From Clostridia bacterium (lineage in GTDB: Bacteria > Bacillota > Clostridia > Oscillospirales > CAG-272), in NCBI GenBank assembly GCA_017481595.1, contig JAFUOY010000009.1:1-53120 (forward strand): a stretch of 53,120 nucleotides of DNA. Direction: 5' to 3'. Within the stretch, counting starts at the first letter, position 1. Each line of letters begins with the position of its first letter. This document shows positions 32,783 through 41,332 of the stretch, piece after piece. Both the position numbers and the translations under genes were made by a program. The notes under the pieces are model-generated. The model saw nothing but the letters and a program-made list of their open reading frames with translations. It searched no databases and was not told where the DNA came from.

Positions 32783-34837
32783 TTATTTTACTATTAAAAT
32801 TGCGTTAAGTGAAGGGGCGGTATATGTGTCATCACCTATGGTAAATTTAACCGCCTCATCCTCGGGATTTACAACTATATACGCGGTTTTTCCGTCCTCT
32901 GCCTCCCACATAGATGAAAGAAGTCTTGGAAGAGCCGCTTCCTTACGTCCTCTGAAAAGAGGAATTACAATTTCTCCGCTTTCAACCTCCTCGGCAATTT
33001 TCATCTTACCGCAGTAAAGATATTTTTTGCCTTCCCTATTATAAAAGCTCATTACGTTTTTAATAAACAAAAGAGTCTTTTCCATATCGGGACAATGCTC
33101 AAAATCGTGAGTGCCCCAATGTGTCATAAGATTTCCGTTGGGAGCAAGGACGAGAGTCATAATATCACCGATGGAAAAGGAGTACGCAAGACGGTAACGG
33201 AGTGTATCAACGGATGGCTCAAAGGGACATCCGCATTGGTTACCCATAAAGTTCCTTACGTATTCGTGATAGATATATGCATAGACGGGCGTGGGTGTTC
33301 CGAAGGGATAATTGAGCTCAAATCTGTTATCGCTCATTAAAAGATTACCGATAAAGGGCTCTGCCGCGGCGCTTTCGCATCCGAAAAGCATATGGGGGGC
33401 TTTATTATTCCATTCATCAAGCATATTTTGAAGATTTGACGTCATCCACTCTCCCGGCATTGGGGGATGATCATGCTCTCTTGCGAAGCACATATACTGT
33501 CCTCCGCCGTGGTTCTGGTCAAGGATCTGGGCGTAGTCAACACTGCTTTCAAGAACTGGATAGTATCCCTCGCGAAGTATCTCCCGACCGCGCTTTGACG
33601 CGGGGCAGATATCATAGCCATAGCGCTGATACGGTGTACATGTAATACCGCGCTCAGGCTTATTTTCGGGTGAATGGCACACACCCTCAAGAACGTTTTC
33701 GTTTTTTATTCTTTCCTCACAGTTATAGCTGTCCACCAAGGTGCTTTGCAGAGTGTATCCAAGTCCCGAGCAATAAACACCGAGAAGGTCTCCGTTTTTA
33801 TGTAAGGCGTCTCTGAATTCGTTAAATACATCCACTCCACCAAAGGGTGGCCACATATAGGGGGGAGCCCAAGGAGCCGTACCCTCCCAATGCATAAGAA
33901 GTGACATTATTCTGCACCCTGTGGCTGATTTTATCTTATTTAACACAGGAAGCGCGTTTGTATAAGGAAAAAGCGCGTTTGGCTCCATTATGTCCATATC
34001 GTGTATTCCGCGAACGGGATATGTAACTATCAAGGGGGATTCCTCGTACCATTTTGGCAAGACTTTGTTTTCCCTTATTGCCTTTAAATTATGGGGCAAA
34101 TTCTTTTCAAACCAGCGTCTGTATATTTCTGCGGCGCTTTGCCAATTACTGCCGCATATTTGCCATATAACGGGGAAATCCGACTTATAGTCCTTGCCAA
34201 AATCTGCCCCTGTATAAAGACGCATCTGCATTGAGATTCCGTCACCGCATCTGTAAAAATCTACGCCCTTAAATCCTCTTTTACTATCGTGGGCGCCAAT
34301 ATAAAGACCGCAGTCGTCAAAAAGGTAGGAGATAAACTGTGAGCAAACCTTGTTCGGAAAAATGAAGTATGATCCCGACATAGGAAACTCGGGCTCGTAT
34401 CTTGGCAGAAGTGTTTCATCAGTCAATAAAATGCCCTCGTCATAGGGGAAAATTATTCTGCCGCCGTTTTTATCGTTATCTATAAGACGTGGTAAGCATA
34501 TTTTTGCAAGCTCCACCCATTCCACCGCATAATCACAGGGCACACCGCAAACCATAACCTGCCACTCAATATTGTCCTTGGCTGACACGTATAGCTCAAC
34601 TGTAAGGTCGCAAAATCCCTTTTCAAAACTACAATATGTAATTTTGCCCGTGGACGTGTATGATTTTTTCGCTTTTTGCGGGTCTAATTCAACGGTGCTT
34701 CCATCCCTGTGGCGCAGTCTTACCACAAACAAGGGACACGTATGCGCGCATCTTTCCTTTCCGTTTATAAGCAAGGATGAAATTAAGCCCTTTTCGGTAT
34801 CTACCGTTACTTCAATATTATTAGCCTTGATATTCAT
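32783..34837 (-). CDS. DUF6259-type putative glycoside hydrolase
   Basis: A 684-aa protein that looks like a carbohydrate-active enzyme with an N-terminal beta-sandwich (about 1-240), a TIM barrel (~260-590) and a C-terminal beta domain. Recognisable blocks are WYEESPLIVTYPVRG, LLMHWEGTAPWAPPYMWPP, DILD-like YAQILDQNHGGG, and HMLFGCESAAAEPF, which carries a candidate catalytic Glu. This pattern matches the DUF6259 group as I remember it; catalytic residues and substrate are not established from sequence alone. There is no signal peptide, so it is cytosolic. AGGAGG precedes the ATG. It is divergent from an amidohydrolase gene. Confidence 0.75.
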   Translation of the reverse strand: MNIKANNIEVTVDTEKGLISSLLINGKERCAHTCPLFVVRLRHRDGSTVELDPQKAKKSYTSTGKITYCSFEKGFCDLTVELYVSAKDNIEWQVMVCGVPCDYAVEWVELAKICLPRLIDNDKNGGRIIFPYDEGILLTDETLLPRYEPEFPMSGSYFIFPNKVCSQFISYLFDDCGLYIGAHDSKRGFKGVDFYRCGDGISMQMRLYTGADFGKDYKSDFPVIWQICGSNWQSAAEIYRRWFEKNLPHNLKAIRENKVLPKWYEESPLIVTYPVRGIHDMDIMEPNALFPYTNALPVLNKIKSATGCRIMSLLMHWEGTAPWAPPYMWPPFGGVDVFNEFRDALHKNGDLLGVYCSGLGYTLQSTLVDSYNCEERIKNENVLEGVCHSPENKPERGITCTPYQRYGYDICPASKRGREILREGYYPVLESSVDYAQILDQNHGGGQYMCFAREHDHPPMPGEWMTSNLQNMLDEWNNKAPHMLFGCESAAAEPFIGNLLMSDNRFELNYPFGTPTPVYAYIYHEYVRNFMGNQCGCPFEPSVDTLRYRLAYSFSIGDIMTLVLAPNGNLMTHWGTHDFEHCPDMEKTLLFIKNVMSFYNREGKKYLYCGKMKIAEEVESGEIVIPLFRGRKEAALPRLLSSMWEAEDGKTAYIVVNPEDEAVKFTIGDDTYTAPSLNAILIVK

Positions 34838-34873
34838 TTTCTTCCTCCTATGGGGGTTATTGGTCTTATCTAC

Positions 34874-34902
34874 ATTATAAACAATAAAAGATCCAAAATC
34901 AA
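34874..34902 (-). promoter_or_regulatory. Sigma-A promoter of the DUF6259 gene
   Basis: Minus strand TTGATT (34902-34897), 17-bp spacer, TATAAT (34879-34874). Confidence 0.75.
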
Positions 34903-34921
34903 TAATCTTGCTTATTTTTTA

Positions 34922-34950
34922 TTGACACATATTATAAAAAATGCTAAAAT
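34922..34950 (+). promoter_or_regulatory. Sigma-A promoter of the amidohydrolase gene
   Basis: TTGACA (34922-34927), 17-bp spacer, TAAAAT (34945-34950). It shows that the real start codon must lie downstream, at 34991. Confidence 0.83.
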
Positions 34951-34990
34951 ACCCTTAGACGTATCTATTTTAAGATGGGGGGTAAAGAAA

Positions 34991-36037
34991 ATGAGAAAAA
35001 TTATTGACAGCCATTTACATATTTCAAAATGGGGAGATGAGGATTTTATCTCCTGCTTTGACGAGTATTGTAAGGAACAAAGCATACACGCCCTGAATAT
35101 ATGCGCAATTCCATCAAGACAGTCGAACGTTTGTAATAATATAATTATGGGCTTTTACAAGCTGGCAAGACCGAAGAACTATATCCACGGCGGTATAGAG
35201 CTTATCAATATACCCATAGATAATATGCCAAAGGATATGGATGCGGTAACCCAGTACAGGGAGCTTATGGAAATAGGCTTCGACGGTATAAAAATGCTCG
35301 AGGGAAAACCGACGGAGCACAAAAGAATAGGCAAAGATCTGAATCATCCGTCCTTGAATGCGCTTTACAAGGAGATTGAAAAGGACGGCACTCATCTTAT
35401 TATGCACGTAAACGACCCCGACGAATTCTGGGACCTTAAAAGAGCCCCCGATTGGGCGATCAAGGCGGGATGGACCTATACGGACGGTACGTACTCATCC
35501 TATGAGGATATCCACAATCAGACCTTAAAGGTCCTTGAAGACTACCCGAATATATCTGTTACCATTGCCCATTTCTTTTTCTGCGGCAAGGAGCCCGAAA
35601 TTCTTGAAAGACTTTTCAAGCTTTACCCAAATTTCTGCGTAGATCTTACACCTGGCGGCGAGATGTACGTGGAGTTTCAGAAGAATTACGATTACTACAA
35701 GGAATTTTTCAATAAATACTCCGACAGACTTATTTTCGGTACGGACAGCGCCTATCTAGGAGATAACAAATATGAAAAATGGCTTTTTAACGTGGTAACC
35801 ACCTTTATCGGAACGGATAAGCCTGTTTCAAGCTTTGACGACAAAATTCTTTGCGGTCTTGGTATGTCACAGGAGAAGGTGGATAATATTTTTTACGCAA
35901 ACTTTGAGCGCCGCGTAGGTAAAGAGCCAAAGAAAATCGACAAGGAAAAGTTCAGAGCGTATATTGAAAAATACTCCTTTGCCCTCACCGACGAGGACAA
36001 AAAACGCATTGAGCCACTTATTAAAAAATATTTATAA
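34991..36037 (+). CDS. Amidohydrolase-family metal-dependent hydrolase
   Basis: A 348-aa TIM-barrel hydrolase of the amidohydrolase-2 type. The metal site begins with HLH (His8 and His10 in DSHLHIS), followed by MHVNDP, VTIAHFFFCG with a ligand His, and IFGTDSAYLG with the catalytic Asp. Relatives include decarboxylases and lactonases of aromatic or sugar acids. The substrate is unknown; neighbours point to carbohydrate or organic-acid metabolism. The open frame begins at 34850, but the promoter lies inside that part and the only G-rich ribosome site (GGGGGG) precedes ATG 34991. It is a single-gene unit. Confidence 0.85.
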   Translation: MRKIIDSHLHISKWGDEDFISCFDEYCKEQSIHALNICAIPSRQSNVCNNIIMGFYKLARPKNYIHGGIELINIPIDNMPKDMDAVTQYRELMEIGFDGIKMLEGKPTEHKRIGKDLNHPSLNALYKEIEKDGTHLIMHVNDPDEFWDLKRAPDWAIKAGWTYTDGTYSSYEDIHNQTLKVLEDYPNISVTIAHFFFCGKEPEILERLFKLYPNFCVDLTPGGEMYVEFQKNYDYYKEFFNKYSDRLIFGTDSAYLGDNKYEKWLFNVVTTFIGTDKPVSSFDDKILCGLGMSQEKVDNIFYANFERRVGKEPKKIDKEKFRAYIEKYSFALTDEDKKRIEPLIKKYL

Positions 36038-36040
36038 GCA

Positions 36041-36070
36041 AAAAAGATAGAGCCGAGGCTCTATCTTTTT
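36041..36070. terminator. Bidirectional terminator between the amidohydrolase and AEC genes
   Basis: Perfect 14-bp stem AAAAAGATAGAGCC / GGCTCTATCTTTTT. It overlaps the stop codon of the AEC gene by 2 nt. Confidence 0.9.
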
Positions 36071-37001
36071 ACATTATTAAATCAAACAAGGTAAACATCA
36101 AGGGGATCGTCAAGGCGGAGGCAAGGTGAGACACGATGGCCATACCCGACGCCTCGCTTGTATCCTGTCCGTGAGATTCGGGAATGACTACTCCGTTTAA
36201 GCCAAGGGGCATAGATAAAACGGACAATGCGCATAAGGAAACGCCGTAATCGAATTTATGCACCAGAAGAACGAGCAAGAATATGGACGGAATTATAAGT
36301 AATCTCAAGGCGGACAAAACGTATATGCTTTTTATCTTAAGTACCCTTTTAATATCTATTTTGGCAACGCACATACCCGTCAGCAGCATTGTACTTGGTG
36401 ACATACACTTACTGAGGGAATCTATTGAAACCTCTAAAAACGAGGGAATGGGCAGCCTTGTCATACCTATTATAATACCGATTATCATAGCGATAAACAA
36501 AGGATTCAAAAGGTTTTTAAAGCTGAAGCCCTTCGTTTTTTCACTCGGTATGAGAAGTGCGGGAATTGCCCAGGAGTAATTTACCACCCACATAGGCGTG
36601 CAGAGGATAAGGTAGGACATAAAAAGCTCGGGCATAAGGGTTGATACAACCGCAGTACCCATAAATCCGAAATTTGAAAAGGCAAGACAGTAGCTATGTA
36701 TCTTACGTCTGTAGCTGTCCCTTGCGCTGAAGCGTGAAACGATCAGAGCAAAGGCGATGGAAAGCGTCACTACGATTATACCCGCTAAGGCGTAAGGCCA
36801 GGCGGAGCTGATACGCTCTACGGTAAAGTTTTCCATAAAATTAGTCAGAATCAGGGCGGGCATAAAAAGTGTGCTGACAAGCTTGGAAAGGACGTTTGTC
36901 GCAACCGCAGGCAGCTTACAAAGCTTCATTATGGCAAAGCCTGCTCCGATAAGCAAAAATAAATATGAAATCTGGCTAAGAGTGGTTAAAAAGGTCTGCA
37001 T
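36069..37001 (-). CDS. AEC-family transporter (auxin efflux carrier type)
   Basis: A 310-aa membrane protein with about ten helices. Family marks are ALILTNFMENF near helix 2, SNFGFMGTAVVSTL at the helix 4 region, and MPLGLNGVVIPESHGQDTSEASGMAIVSHLAS in the C-terminal half; I list these as two overlapping pieces, MPLGLNGVVIPESHG and EASGMAIVSHLAS. Bacterial AEC proteins usually carry malate, other dicarboxylates or small acids. It has its own promoter. The neighbouring amidohydrolase and FAD oxidoreductase suggest an organic acid as cargo, but this is only a contextual guess. Confidence 0.86.
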   Translation of the reverse strand: MQTFLTTLSQISYLFLLIGAGFAIMKLCKLPAVATNVLSKLVSTLFMPALILTNFMENFTVERISSAWPYALAGIIVVTLSIAFALIVSRFSARDSYRRKIHSYCLAFSNFGFMGTAVVSTLMPELFMSYLILCTPMWVVNYSWAIPALLIPSEKTKGFSFKNLLNPLFIAMIIGIIIGMTRLPIPSFLEVSIDSLSKCMSPSTMLLTGMCVAKIDIKRVLKIKSIYVLSALRLLIIPSIFLLVLLVHKFDYGVSLCALSVLSMPLGLNGVVIPESHGQDTSEASGMAIVSHLASALTIPLMFTLFDLIM

Positions 37002-37037
37002 ATTTTCCTCCTTATCTTAATTTCCTTAACGTGTGTG

Positions 37038-37066
37038 ATTATAGCATAAAGTCTTTCCTTTTTCAA
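37038..37066 (-). promoter_or_regulatory. Sigma-A promoter of the AEC transporter gene
   Basis: Minus strand TTGAAA (37066-37061), 17-bp spacer, TATAAT (37043-37038). Confidence 0.82.
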
Positions 37067-37107
37067 TAATAAAGTAAAAAATCAAGCTTTAAACAAATAT
37101 AAAACGT

Positions 37108-37138
37108 AAAAAGCAACGCACACAGTACGTTGCTTTTT
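37108..37138 (-). terminator. Terminator of the FAD oxidoreductase gene
   Basis: Perfect 11-bp stem AAAAAGCAACG / CGTTGCTTTTT, 12 nt after the stop codon. Confidence 0.88.
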
Positions 37139-37149
37139 AGATTAAAATA

Positions 37150-38445
37150 TTATTCGCCGACGATCGACTGAATTTCCTTTACGTTAACGTCACGTAATTT
37201 TTTATTCTGCTTTATGGACAGAGCCGCAGCGACACCCGCCGCCTCTCCCAAGGCGATGCAAACCGACATAATTCTGAAATTGGAATGGGCAAGGTGGGAG
37301 CCGCTTATATTTCTGCCCGAAAGAAGTAGCCCCTCTATACTCTTAGGAAGTAAGCATCCGTAAGGGATCGTGTAATCTCCCTGCTGCTTCCAATGCTTTT
37401 GAATGCCCGTCTTATCAAGGCTTGCGCCCGTAAGATTATGCACGTCAAAATTAAACCAAGCCCGTCTTACCACCCAATTATCATAATATTTTGCCTCTAA
37501 GATGTCATCCTTTGAAATAGATTCAAGTCCTTCAAAATGCCTTGTCTCGCGTACGCCTATCAGGGATGCGCTGCTCATAAGCCAACATTTTTCATAACCC
37601 GGGATATATTCACGAAGGAACTTTACGATGGGAATGATCTGTGAACGACAGGTCATAACGCCCTTTGTAAGGCTTTCTCCGTCAGTACCGTCTATCTCTA
37701 TGGCGTTTGTCATATTACAAACAACGGTATCGGGAGTTGGTTGAGTATATAAAAGCACGTGACCCGCAGGAAATGGCAAATGCTCCTTTGCAAGAGCTTG
37801 TATTTCTCCCTTTTCCGTTTCAATAGTCGTTTCAAATGAGGGAGGGAACAAGGCGCGGCTGTAATCAACTCCGCCAATCTTAAACATAATGGAACAGGGC
37901 TGCATTCTGCCGTCCGATTCTCTGCCCTTGAAGTAAGGCACGCCTGCCGAGGCGGCTACGTCGCCGTCACCCGTGGCGTCAACCACTCTTTTGGCTTTTA
38001 TAAATCCTCTGCCGCTTTTATTCTCAACGATCACACCTACTATGGCGCCGTTTTCAACCACTGCCTTGCTTACCCTTGTATAATAAAGAATTTTAATATT
38101 TTCCTTTATCATCATTTCCTCAAGGACGATCTTTTGCACCTCGTGATATATTGCGTCGGGTCCGCAGTGATTATCGTTACACCATCCCACGTCCTGAGCT
38201 TTATTATAGGTCAGGTCAAAGATCTCTTGCATTATTTTGCTTGATGATCTTCCGCCCCAATTGGACATCATTCCTGCGGTGGCAATTCCGCCAATGCAGT
38301 CCTGCGCTTCTACTACCATTACGGATACTCCCTCTCTGGCGGCTCTTATTGATGCGCCGATTCCCGTAGGGCCTGCTCCGCAAACCAATACGTCAACCTC
38401 TGCAATAAGAGGCACTTGATTATTTTCATAAACAAATTCGGACAT
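37150..38445 (-). CDS. FAD-dependent oxidoreductase (FAD_oxidored type)
   Basis: A 431-aa flavoprotein. The N-terminal Rossmann motif is VLVCGAGPTGIGASIRAA (GxGxxG at residues 23-28), followed by IGGIATAGMM, where flavin is often bound. The central VDATGDGDVAASAGVPY and the C-terminal GLLLSGRNISGSHLAHSNF complete the FAD site. This group often occurs with sugar or polyol catabolic genes and lacks a known fixed substrate. ATG 38445 follows AAGGAGAATACCT; a TTG six codons earlier lies upstream of that site. It is divergent from a PocR-type AraC regulator gene with overlapping promoters, so it is the likely target of that regulator. Confidence 0.88.
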   Translation of the reverse strand: MSEFVYENNQVPLIAEVDVLVCGAGPTGIGASIRAAREGVSVMVVEAQDCIGGIATAGMMSNWGGRSSSKIMQEIFDLTYNKAQDVGWCNDNHCGPDAIYHEVQKIVLEEMMIKENIKILYYTRVSKAVVENGAIVGVIVENKSGRGFIKAKRVVDATGDGDVAASAGVPYFKGRESDGRMQPCSIMFKIGGVDYSRALFPPSFETTIETEKGEIQALAKEHLPFPAGHVLLYTQPTPDTVVCNMTNAIEIDGTDGESLTKGVMTCRSQIIPIVKFLREYIPGYEKCWLMSSASLIGVRETRHFEGLESISKDDILEAKYYDNWVVRRAWFNFDVHNLTGASLDKTGIQKHWKQQGDYTIPYGCLLPKSIEGLLLSGRNISGSHLAHSNFRIMSVCIALGEAAGVAAALSIKQNKKLRDVNVKEIQSIVGE

Positions 38446-38456
38446 AGGTATTCTCC

Positions 38457-38485
38457 TTGACAAGCTTTTTTCTTTATTGTATAAT
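38457..38485 (+). promoter_or_regulatory. Sigma-A promoter of the AraC regulator gene
   Basis: TTGACA (38457-38462), 17-bp spacer, TATAAT (38480-38485). It overlaps the -10-like TATACAAT on the opposite strand that probably serves the FAD oxidoreductase gene and has no good -35, as expected of an activator-dependent promoter. Confidence 0.82.
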
Positions 38486-38550
38486 AAAATTACAAAGAAA
38501 ACCTTTATATATTGTTTATTTTTCTTTAAAAAACAACAATGAGGTATATA

Positions 38551-39399
38551 ATGAAAGCTAATATTTTAAAAGACGTTACAGATTATATGGATTTTTTACG
38601 CGGCTGCGGATATAATATTTCCTTAAGCTGCTTTGAAAACAGATTTGAGCCGTATACTGCCGAGCTTTTGCCGTATGAGATCCATCTTCACTCCGTATGC
38701 AGCTATCTGAAGCAAAATACGAAAACCTTGGGTAGATGCGTACAAAACAAACGAAAATTGAACATCGCGCAAATAAAGGAGCCTATATTTTCCTGCTGCT
38801 ACGCGGGTGTCGAGGAATATGTTATACCCATCATTTATGAAGAAAAAACGATTATGTGTGTAAATATTTCCGGATACAGAGGTAATTTGCGAAAATCAAA
38901 ATACAGAATGGAATGCATATCAAAGCTTTGTGGCAACCATTTTATTGAGGCATACAACGAGTTATCCATTTCACCTCCACAGCTCGAACATGTAATGAAA
39001 TTTATAAAGCCACTTAAGTATATGATAATCGAGTTATATAAAGATTGCTTGGAAGCAAGTAATAATAAAACCGCAACCCAAACAAAAATTATTTACTTAA
39101 AAGCTATAGAGTATATTCACGAAAATTATATGCACAAAATTTCCTGTAACTCCTTAGCCAAGGAAATAAATTATTCTCCATCATATTTAAGATATGTATT
39201 TAAAAAGGAATGCGATTCCTCCGTAAATAAGCAAATAAATGAAATACGTTTAAAAAGAGCTAAGCATTTACTTTTAAACACTACACTCAACGTTACCGAA
39301 ATTGCCCTTAGCTGCGGCTTTAGCGATTCAAATTACTTTTCAACCGCATTTAAATCAAAATACGGCTCTCCTCCAAAGATATATAGGAATAAAGGTTAA
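38551..39399 (+). CDS. AraC-family regulator with PocR-type sensor domain
   Basis: A 282-aa transcription factor. Residues ~8-150 resemble the PocR sensor domain, marked by spaced cysteines (RCVQNKRKL and EPIFSCCYAGVEEYVIPI). Residues ~185-282 are an AraC double helix-turn-helix (NSLAKEINYSPSYLRYVFKK and LNVTEIALSCGFSDSNYFST). PocR domains are thought to bind small hydrocarbon or sugar-derived ligands. ATG 38551 is preceded by GAGGT; the ATG four codons earlier has no ribosome site. The divergent FAD oxidoreductase gene and the convergent GH63-like gene are the most likely regulon members. Confidence 0.88.
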   Translation: MKANILKDVTDYMDFLRGCGYNISLSCFENRFEPYTAELLPYEIHLHSVCSYLKQNTKTLGRCVQNKRKLNIAQIKEPIFSCCYAGVEEYVIPIIYEEKTIMCVNISGYRGNLRKSKYRMECISKLCGNHFIEAYNELSISPPQLEHVMKFIKPLKYMIIELYKDCLEASNNKTATQTKIIYLKAIEYIHENYMHKISCNSLAKEINYSPSYLRYVFKKECDSSVNKQINEIRLKRAKHLLLNTTLNVTEIALSCGFSDSNYFSTAFKSKYGSPPKIYRNKG

Positions 39400-39426
39400 T
39401 TTTTATATTTTGATTGCAAGAAAAAG

Positions 39427-39458
39427 CAAAAGCTTAACCCTCTTAGGTTAAGCTTTTG
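39427..39458. terminator. Bidirectional terminator between the AraC and GH63-like genes
   Basis: Perfect 13-bp stem CAAAAGCTTAACC / GGTTAAGCTTTTG with a 6-nt loop, between convergent genes. Confidence 0.92.
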
Positions 39459-39464
39459 TTTGTT

Positions 39465-41081
39465 TTATAATAATCTGTATGCGTTTGCCGTCCAGGTGTA
39501 CGCCTTGCATTTTAAAGCATCGCCTGTCAAGGGATCGTGATTTTCGGGGAAGCCCGATTTTTCCACAGCGCTTTTGTATCTTGCTGCTATCTGCTCGCTC
39601 AATTCCGTTTCACCCATATTACGAAGCGCCAAGCCGAATATGATATGGTCAGGTCCCCAGGCGGGTCCTCTCCAATATCCGTTAGGTGTATACAATGGAC
39701 TGTTTATAGATTCGCTTGCAAGTCCGTAGGGACATAAGAAATCATTTTTAAGACTTGTAAGTATGTATTCTTTTATATCCGCAGGAAGCCTGTTCTCCAA
39801 AACGATCATTCGAAGGGGCATAAGGCTCTTTGTCCTGTATATTTCCTCGGTAATACCGTTACGAACGAACAGCTCGCCGTCAAAGAAATGGGATGTGCAC
39901 TTTTCAAGAAGCTCGTCTGAGAGCATCTTATATATTCTTGCATCGGTACAAAGATTAAGCTTTTCTGCCATTTGAGAAAGCACCTCACATTGAACGGACA
40001 AATACGCAATAAGATCGGGAGACTGAATAATTTCCGTTTTATCAAAGCAGGTCGCGTTATCATTACCCGAATCGTTGCCGTGATAGTAGCAGGGGGTATT
40101 TCCGCGATAATTGAGCCACCAATCCGTATTCTTCTTCATATAATAGTAAAGCTCGTCAATTATCTCTATATCCTCGTATTTCGGATTGCGTTTAACAAGC
40201 TGCTTGTAGATCCAGCCCTGAATGGGAGGCTTTACAAAGGCTTTTTCCATATTTACGGTTGTAACCGTATCAGGAGTTCTGCCGTGGCTATCCATAAATC
40301 TGTAGGGATATATAAGCTGATTATAGGAAAGCTCAAAATCCTTGTCCGCAAGATCAAGGGCGTTAAAGGTATTGTCCCATGACCAAAGCTTGCACATACC
40401 CGATTTACTCATTACGATGGCGTCTCTGTCGTAATTTCCCTCTCCCGATATGATATTGCTCCACAAAATATAGGCGCAATATTTTTCATATTGGGTTTTG
40501 CACCTCATCTGCTCTTCCCATTTAAGAAATTCGTCTTTTCTGTTTTCCATATATTCGTTATAGGTAAGATCAGAATAAACGGATCTTTCGCTTGTACTTA
40601 AACGAAGTGTAAACTCGTATTCTCCGTTTTCGTCGGGTAAAACCGTGATCTTTATATATTTTTTATAAATTCTTCTTTCGCTATCGGGAGCGTCGATCAC
40701 CACATTACCCTTATGGATCTTAAAGGTGTGGAAGGTATTGGTAAAGCAATCGCAGATCTTTATGATATTATTGCCCTCATAAATATAGTTGGCATTGTAA
40801 ACGCCCTGCATATAAATATACTTTAACGAGGGGGAGCTTCCTTTTCCTAAAAAGCATACTCCGTCCTTACCGAAAAGGCACATTTTATGATCCTTATCTC
40901 CTTCTGTAAGCTGCAGCTCCCAGGGTAAAAGCTTTTCCTTTACCGCATTTGAAAAGCCAAGCTCTATCATAGGCACCATTCCGCCGTTGTGAAGGGAGTG
41001 TATAACGTAATTCTCACCCGATTTAGCAACGGAAATCAAGGATGCTCTTGCGCTGAAATGAAATTTATCCAAGTTAAACAT
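39465..41081 (-). CDS. GH63 / MGH1-like (alpha/alpha)6-barrel glycoside hydrolase
   Basis: A 538-aa protein whose first ~175 residues form a beta-sandwich and the rest an (alpha/alpha)6 barrel. The key block KLWSWDNTFNALDLA holds the likely general-acid Asp; NGYWRGPAWGPDHIIFGL and SGFPENHDPLTGDAL follow, the latter with a likely catalytic Glu. These match the mannosylglycerate-hydrolase/GH63-like group that trims alpha-linked glucose or mannose. There is no signal peptide, so it is cytosolic. It has its own promoter and GGAG ribosome site. The substrate remains open. Confidence 0.83.
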   Translation of the reverse strand: MFNLDKFHFSARASLISVAKSGENYVIHSLHNGGMVPMIELGFSNAVKEKLLPWELQLTEGDKDHKMCLFGKDGVCFLGKGSSPSLKYIYMQGVYNANYIYEGNNIIKICDCFTNTFHTFKIHKGNVVIDAPDSERRIYKKYIKITVLPDENGEYEFTLRLSTSERSVYSDLTYNEYMENRKDEFLKWEEQMRCKTQYEKYCAYILWSNIISGEGNYDRDAIVMSKSGMCKLWSWDNTFNALDLADKDFELSYNQLIYPYRFMDSHGRTPDTVTTVNMEKAFVKPPIQGWIYKQLVKRNPKYEDIEIIDELYYYMKKNTDWWLNYRGNTPCYYHGNDSGNDNATCFDKTEIIQSPDLIAYLSVQCEVLSQMAEKLNLCTDARIYKMLSDELLEKCTSHFFDGELFVRNGITEEIYRTKSLMPLRMIVLENRLPADIKEYILTSLKNDFLCPYGLASESINSPLYTPNGYWRGPAWGPDHIIFGLALRNMGETELSEQIAARYKSAVEKSGFPENHDPLTGDALKCKAYTWTANAYRLL

Positions 41082-41114
41082 ATTGGTTCTCCAATCTTAA
41101 TATTCATTTTATTT

Positions 41115-41143
41115 AGTATAGCATATCCTGATTTTTTTGTAAA
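41115..41143 (-). promoter_or_regulatory. Sigma-A promoter of the GH63-like gene
   Basis: Minus strand TTTACA (41143-41138), 17-bp spacer, TATACT (41120-41115). Confidence 0.75.
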
Positions 41144-41245
41144 TAACCGCGCACTAATATTCTGCATTTAATTCATAGTTTTTGCTTGTAAAAGCGCAAA
41201 AAAGTGAAGATAAAAGCATAACTGATGCTCTTAATGTTTTAACAG

Positions 41246-41274
41246 TTGAAATATTCAAAAAAATATGATATGAT
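41246..41274 (+). promoter_or_regulatory. Sigma-A promoter of the ABC-F gene, near-copy of the one at 52132
   Basis: TTGAAA (41246-41251), 17-bp spacer, TATGAT (41269-41274). The 55 bp beginning GTTGAAA and ending AAGAATTTG match the promoter region of the acetyltransferase gene at 43 of 55 positions without gaps. The 5-prime leader is about 50 nt, and the remaining gap 41144-41244 shows nothing I can name. Confidence 0.78.
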
Positions 41275-41332
41275 AAATTAGTTGACAAACAAGAATTTGT
41301 AAGAATCTACCCTACATAGGAGTAAAATATAA

